Of a stretch of DNA of 64,000 bases, positions 63,733-64,000 are shown in pieces. Position 1 is the first letter of the stretch; every line of letters starts with the position of its first letter. The notes beneath the pieces were generated by a model. The model worked only from the letters and a program-made list of their open reading frames with translations. It was not told where the DNA came from and did not search any database. Origin of the DNA: CAVURS01 sp963795385 (GTDB lineage Bacteria; Actinomycetota; Actinomycetes; Actinomycetales; CAVURS01); contig CAWCHK010000014.1 of assembly GCA_963795385.1 (NCBI GenBank), positions 62,001-126,000 on the forward strand, read 5' to 3'. Position numbers and translations under genes: made by a program.

Positions 63733-64000
63733 TCAGGGATGGACCCGGGCCAGCCAGGCCTTCGGGTCCTCGATCTCCGCGGGCAGGGGCAGGGTCTCCG
63801 GCGACGTCCAGACCCGGTTGAATCCGTCCATCCCCACGGCGTCGATCGCCGCCCGGACGAACTTCGCGCCGTCCCGGTACTGCCGCATCTTCGCCTCCAG
63901 CCCGAGCAGCCGCCGCAGCAGCCGGTCGACGCCACCCCGCCCCGCCCGCCGAAGCTGGAACCGCTCCCGGATCTGGTCCACCGACCGCACGACCTGCGGC
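63733..64000 (-). CDS. zinc-dependent metalloprotease (DUF2342 family), C-terminal fragment
   Basis: About 89 residues ending at the stop at 63733; the frame stays open to the window edge. REQFQLRR-like IRERFQLRRAGRGGVDRLLRRLLGLEAKMRQYRDGAKFV, then AAIDAVGMDGFNRVWTSPETLPLPAEIEDPKAWLARVHP, is the typical C terminus of the actinobacterial DUF2342 metalloprotease. That gene is usually found just upstream of tilS. The HExxH part lies outside the window. Confidence 0.85.
   Translation of the reverse strand, partial: PQVVRSVDQIRERFQLRRAGRGGVDRLLRRLLGLEAKMRQYRDGAKFVRAAIDAVGMDGFNRVWTSPETLPLPAEIEDPKAWLARVHP

Overview
The window is a very GC-rich (roughly 72 percent by eye), gene-dense chromosomal segment of an actinomycete (Actinomycetota). 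This rests on Lsr2, a ClpC/lysS/panC neighbourhood, the tilS-hpt-ftsH-folE/P/B/K block, DUF3180, DUF222-HNH proteins, frequent GTG starts, ATGA/GTGA overlaps and apparently leaderless promoters. I cannot name the genus. A possible sigma-28-type promoter in front of a diguanylate cyclase hints at a motile relative, weakly. No tRNA, rRNA, transposase, integrase or CRISPR array was seen.

Layout. 1-6.5 kb: the 5' end of an unidentified minus-strand membrane protein, then a MacAB-like export operon (two HlyD-type adaptors, ATPase, FtsX-like permease, and a lipoprotein whose gene is frameshifted). 6.6-9.2 kb: clpC. 9.4-15.8 kb: a GAF-GGDEF cyclase, a pair of bacterial PH-domain membrane proteins, a DUF2461 protein and a DUF222-HNH protein. 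16-27.2 kb: an L-rhamnose operon on the minus strand (ABC importer, mutarotase, isomerase, an additional fucose/arabinose-isomerase-like protein, fused aldolase/dehydrogenase, kinase). 27.5-31.4 kb: a divergent LacI-type regulator overlapping lutABC. Rhamnose breakdown gives DHAP and L-lactaldehyde/lactate, and LutABC oxidises lactate, so the two divergent operons form one logical pathway.

31.5-35.2 kb: a tight three-gene operon, which I consider the most novel item. It encodes an M6-type metalloprotease with a Lys/Glu/Asp-repeat tail, a protein resembling only the pre-ATP-grasp half of a RimK/graspetide-type ligase, and a complete ATP-grasp ligase. 35.5-38.4 kb: an NHEJ set (Ku divergent from separate ligase and polymerase LigD-like proteins). 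38.4-40.7 kb: lsr2, a 48-aa small protein, lysS. 40.7-51.8 kb: methyltransferases, a second DUF222-HNH protein, panC with its DUF2520 partner, a cluster of DnaA-box-like sites, MidA-like protein, a second PH-domain pair, an orphan NuoD. 51.8-64 kb: a secreted C39-like protein with a propeller lipoprotein, then the folate/ftsH/hpt/tilS block, ending in a truncated DUF2342-type metalloprotease.

Reading-frame quality is uneven. I count about 24 apparent single-base frame changes between 16.2 and 28.8 kb, nearly all restored by removing one base, plus isolated ones near 130, 4.1 kb and 12.8 kb; the right half looks clean. The one-sided bias toward extra bases suggests uncorrected sequence insertions more than gene decay, so the rhamnose genes are annotated as frameshifted rather than confidently dead.
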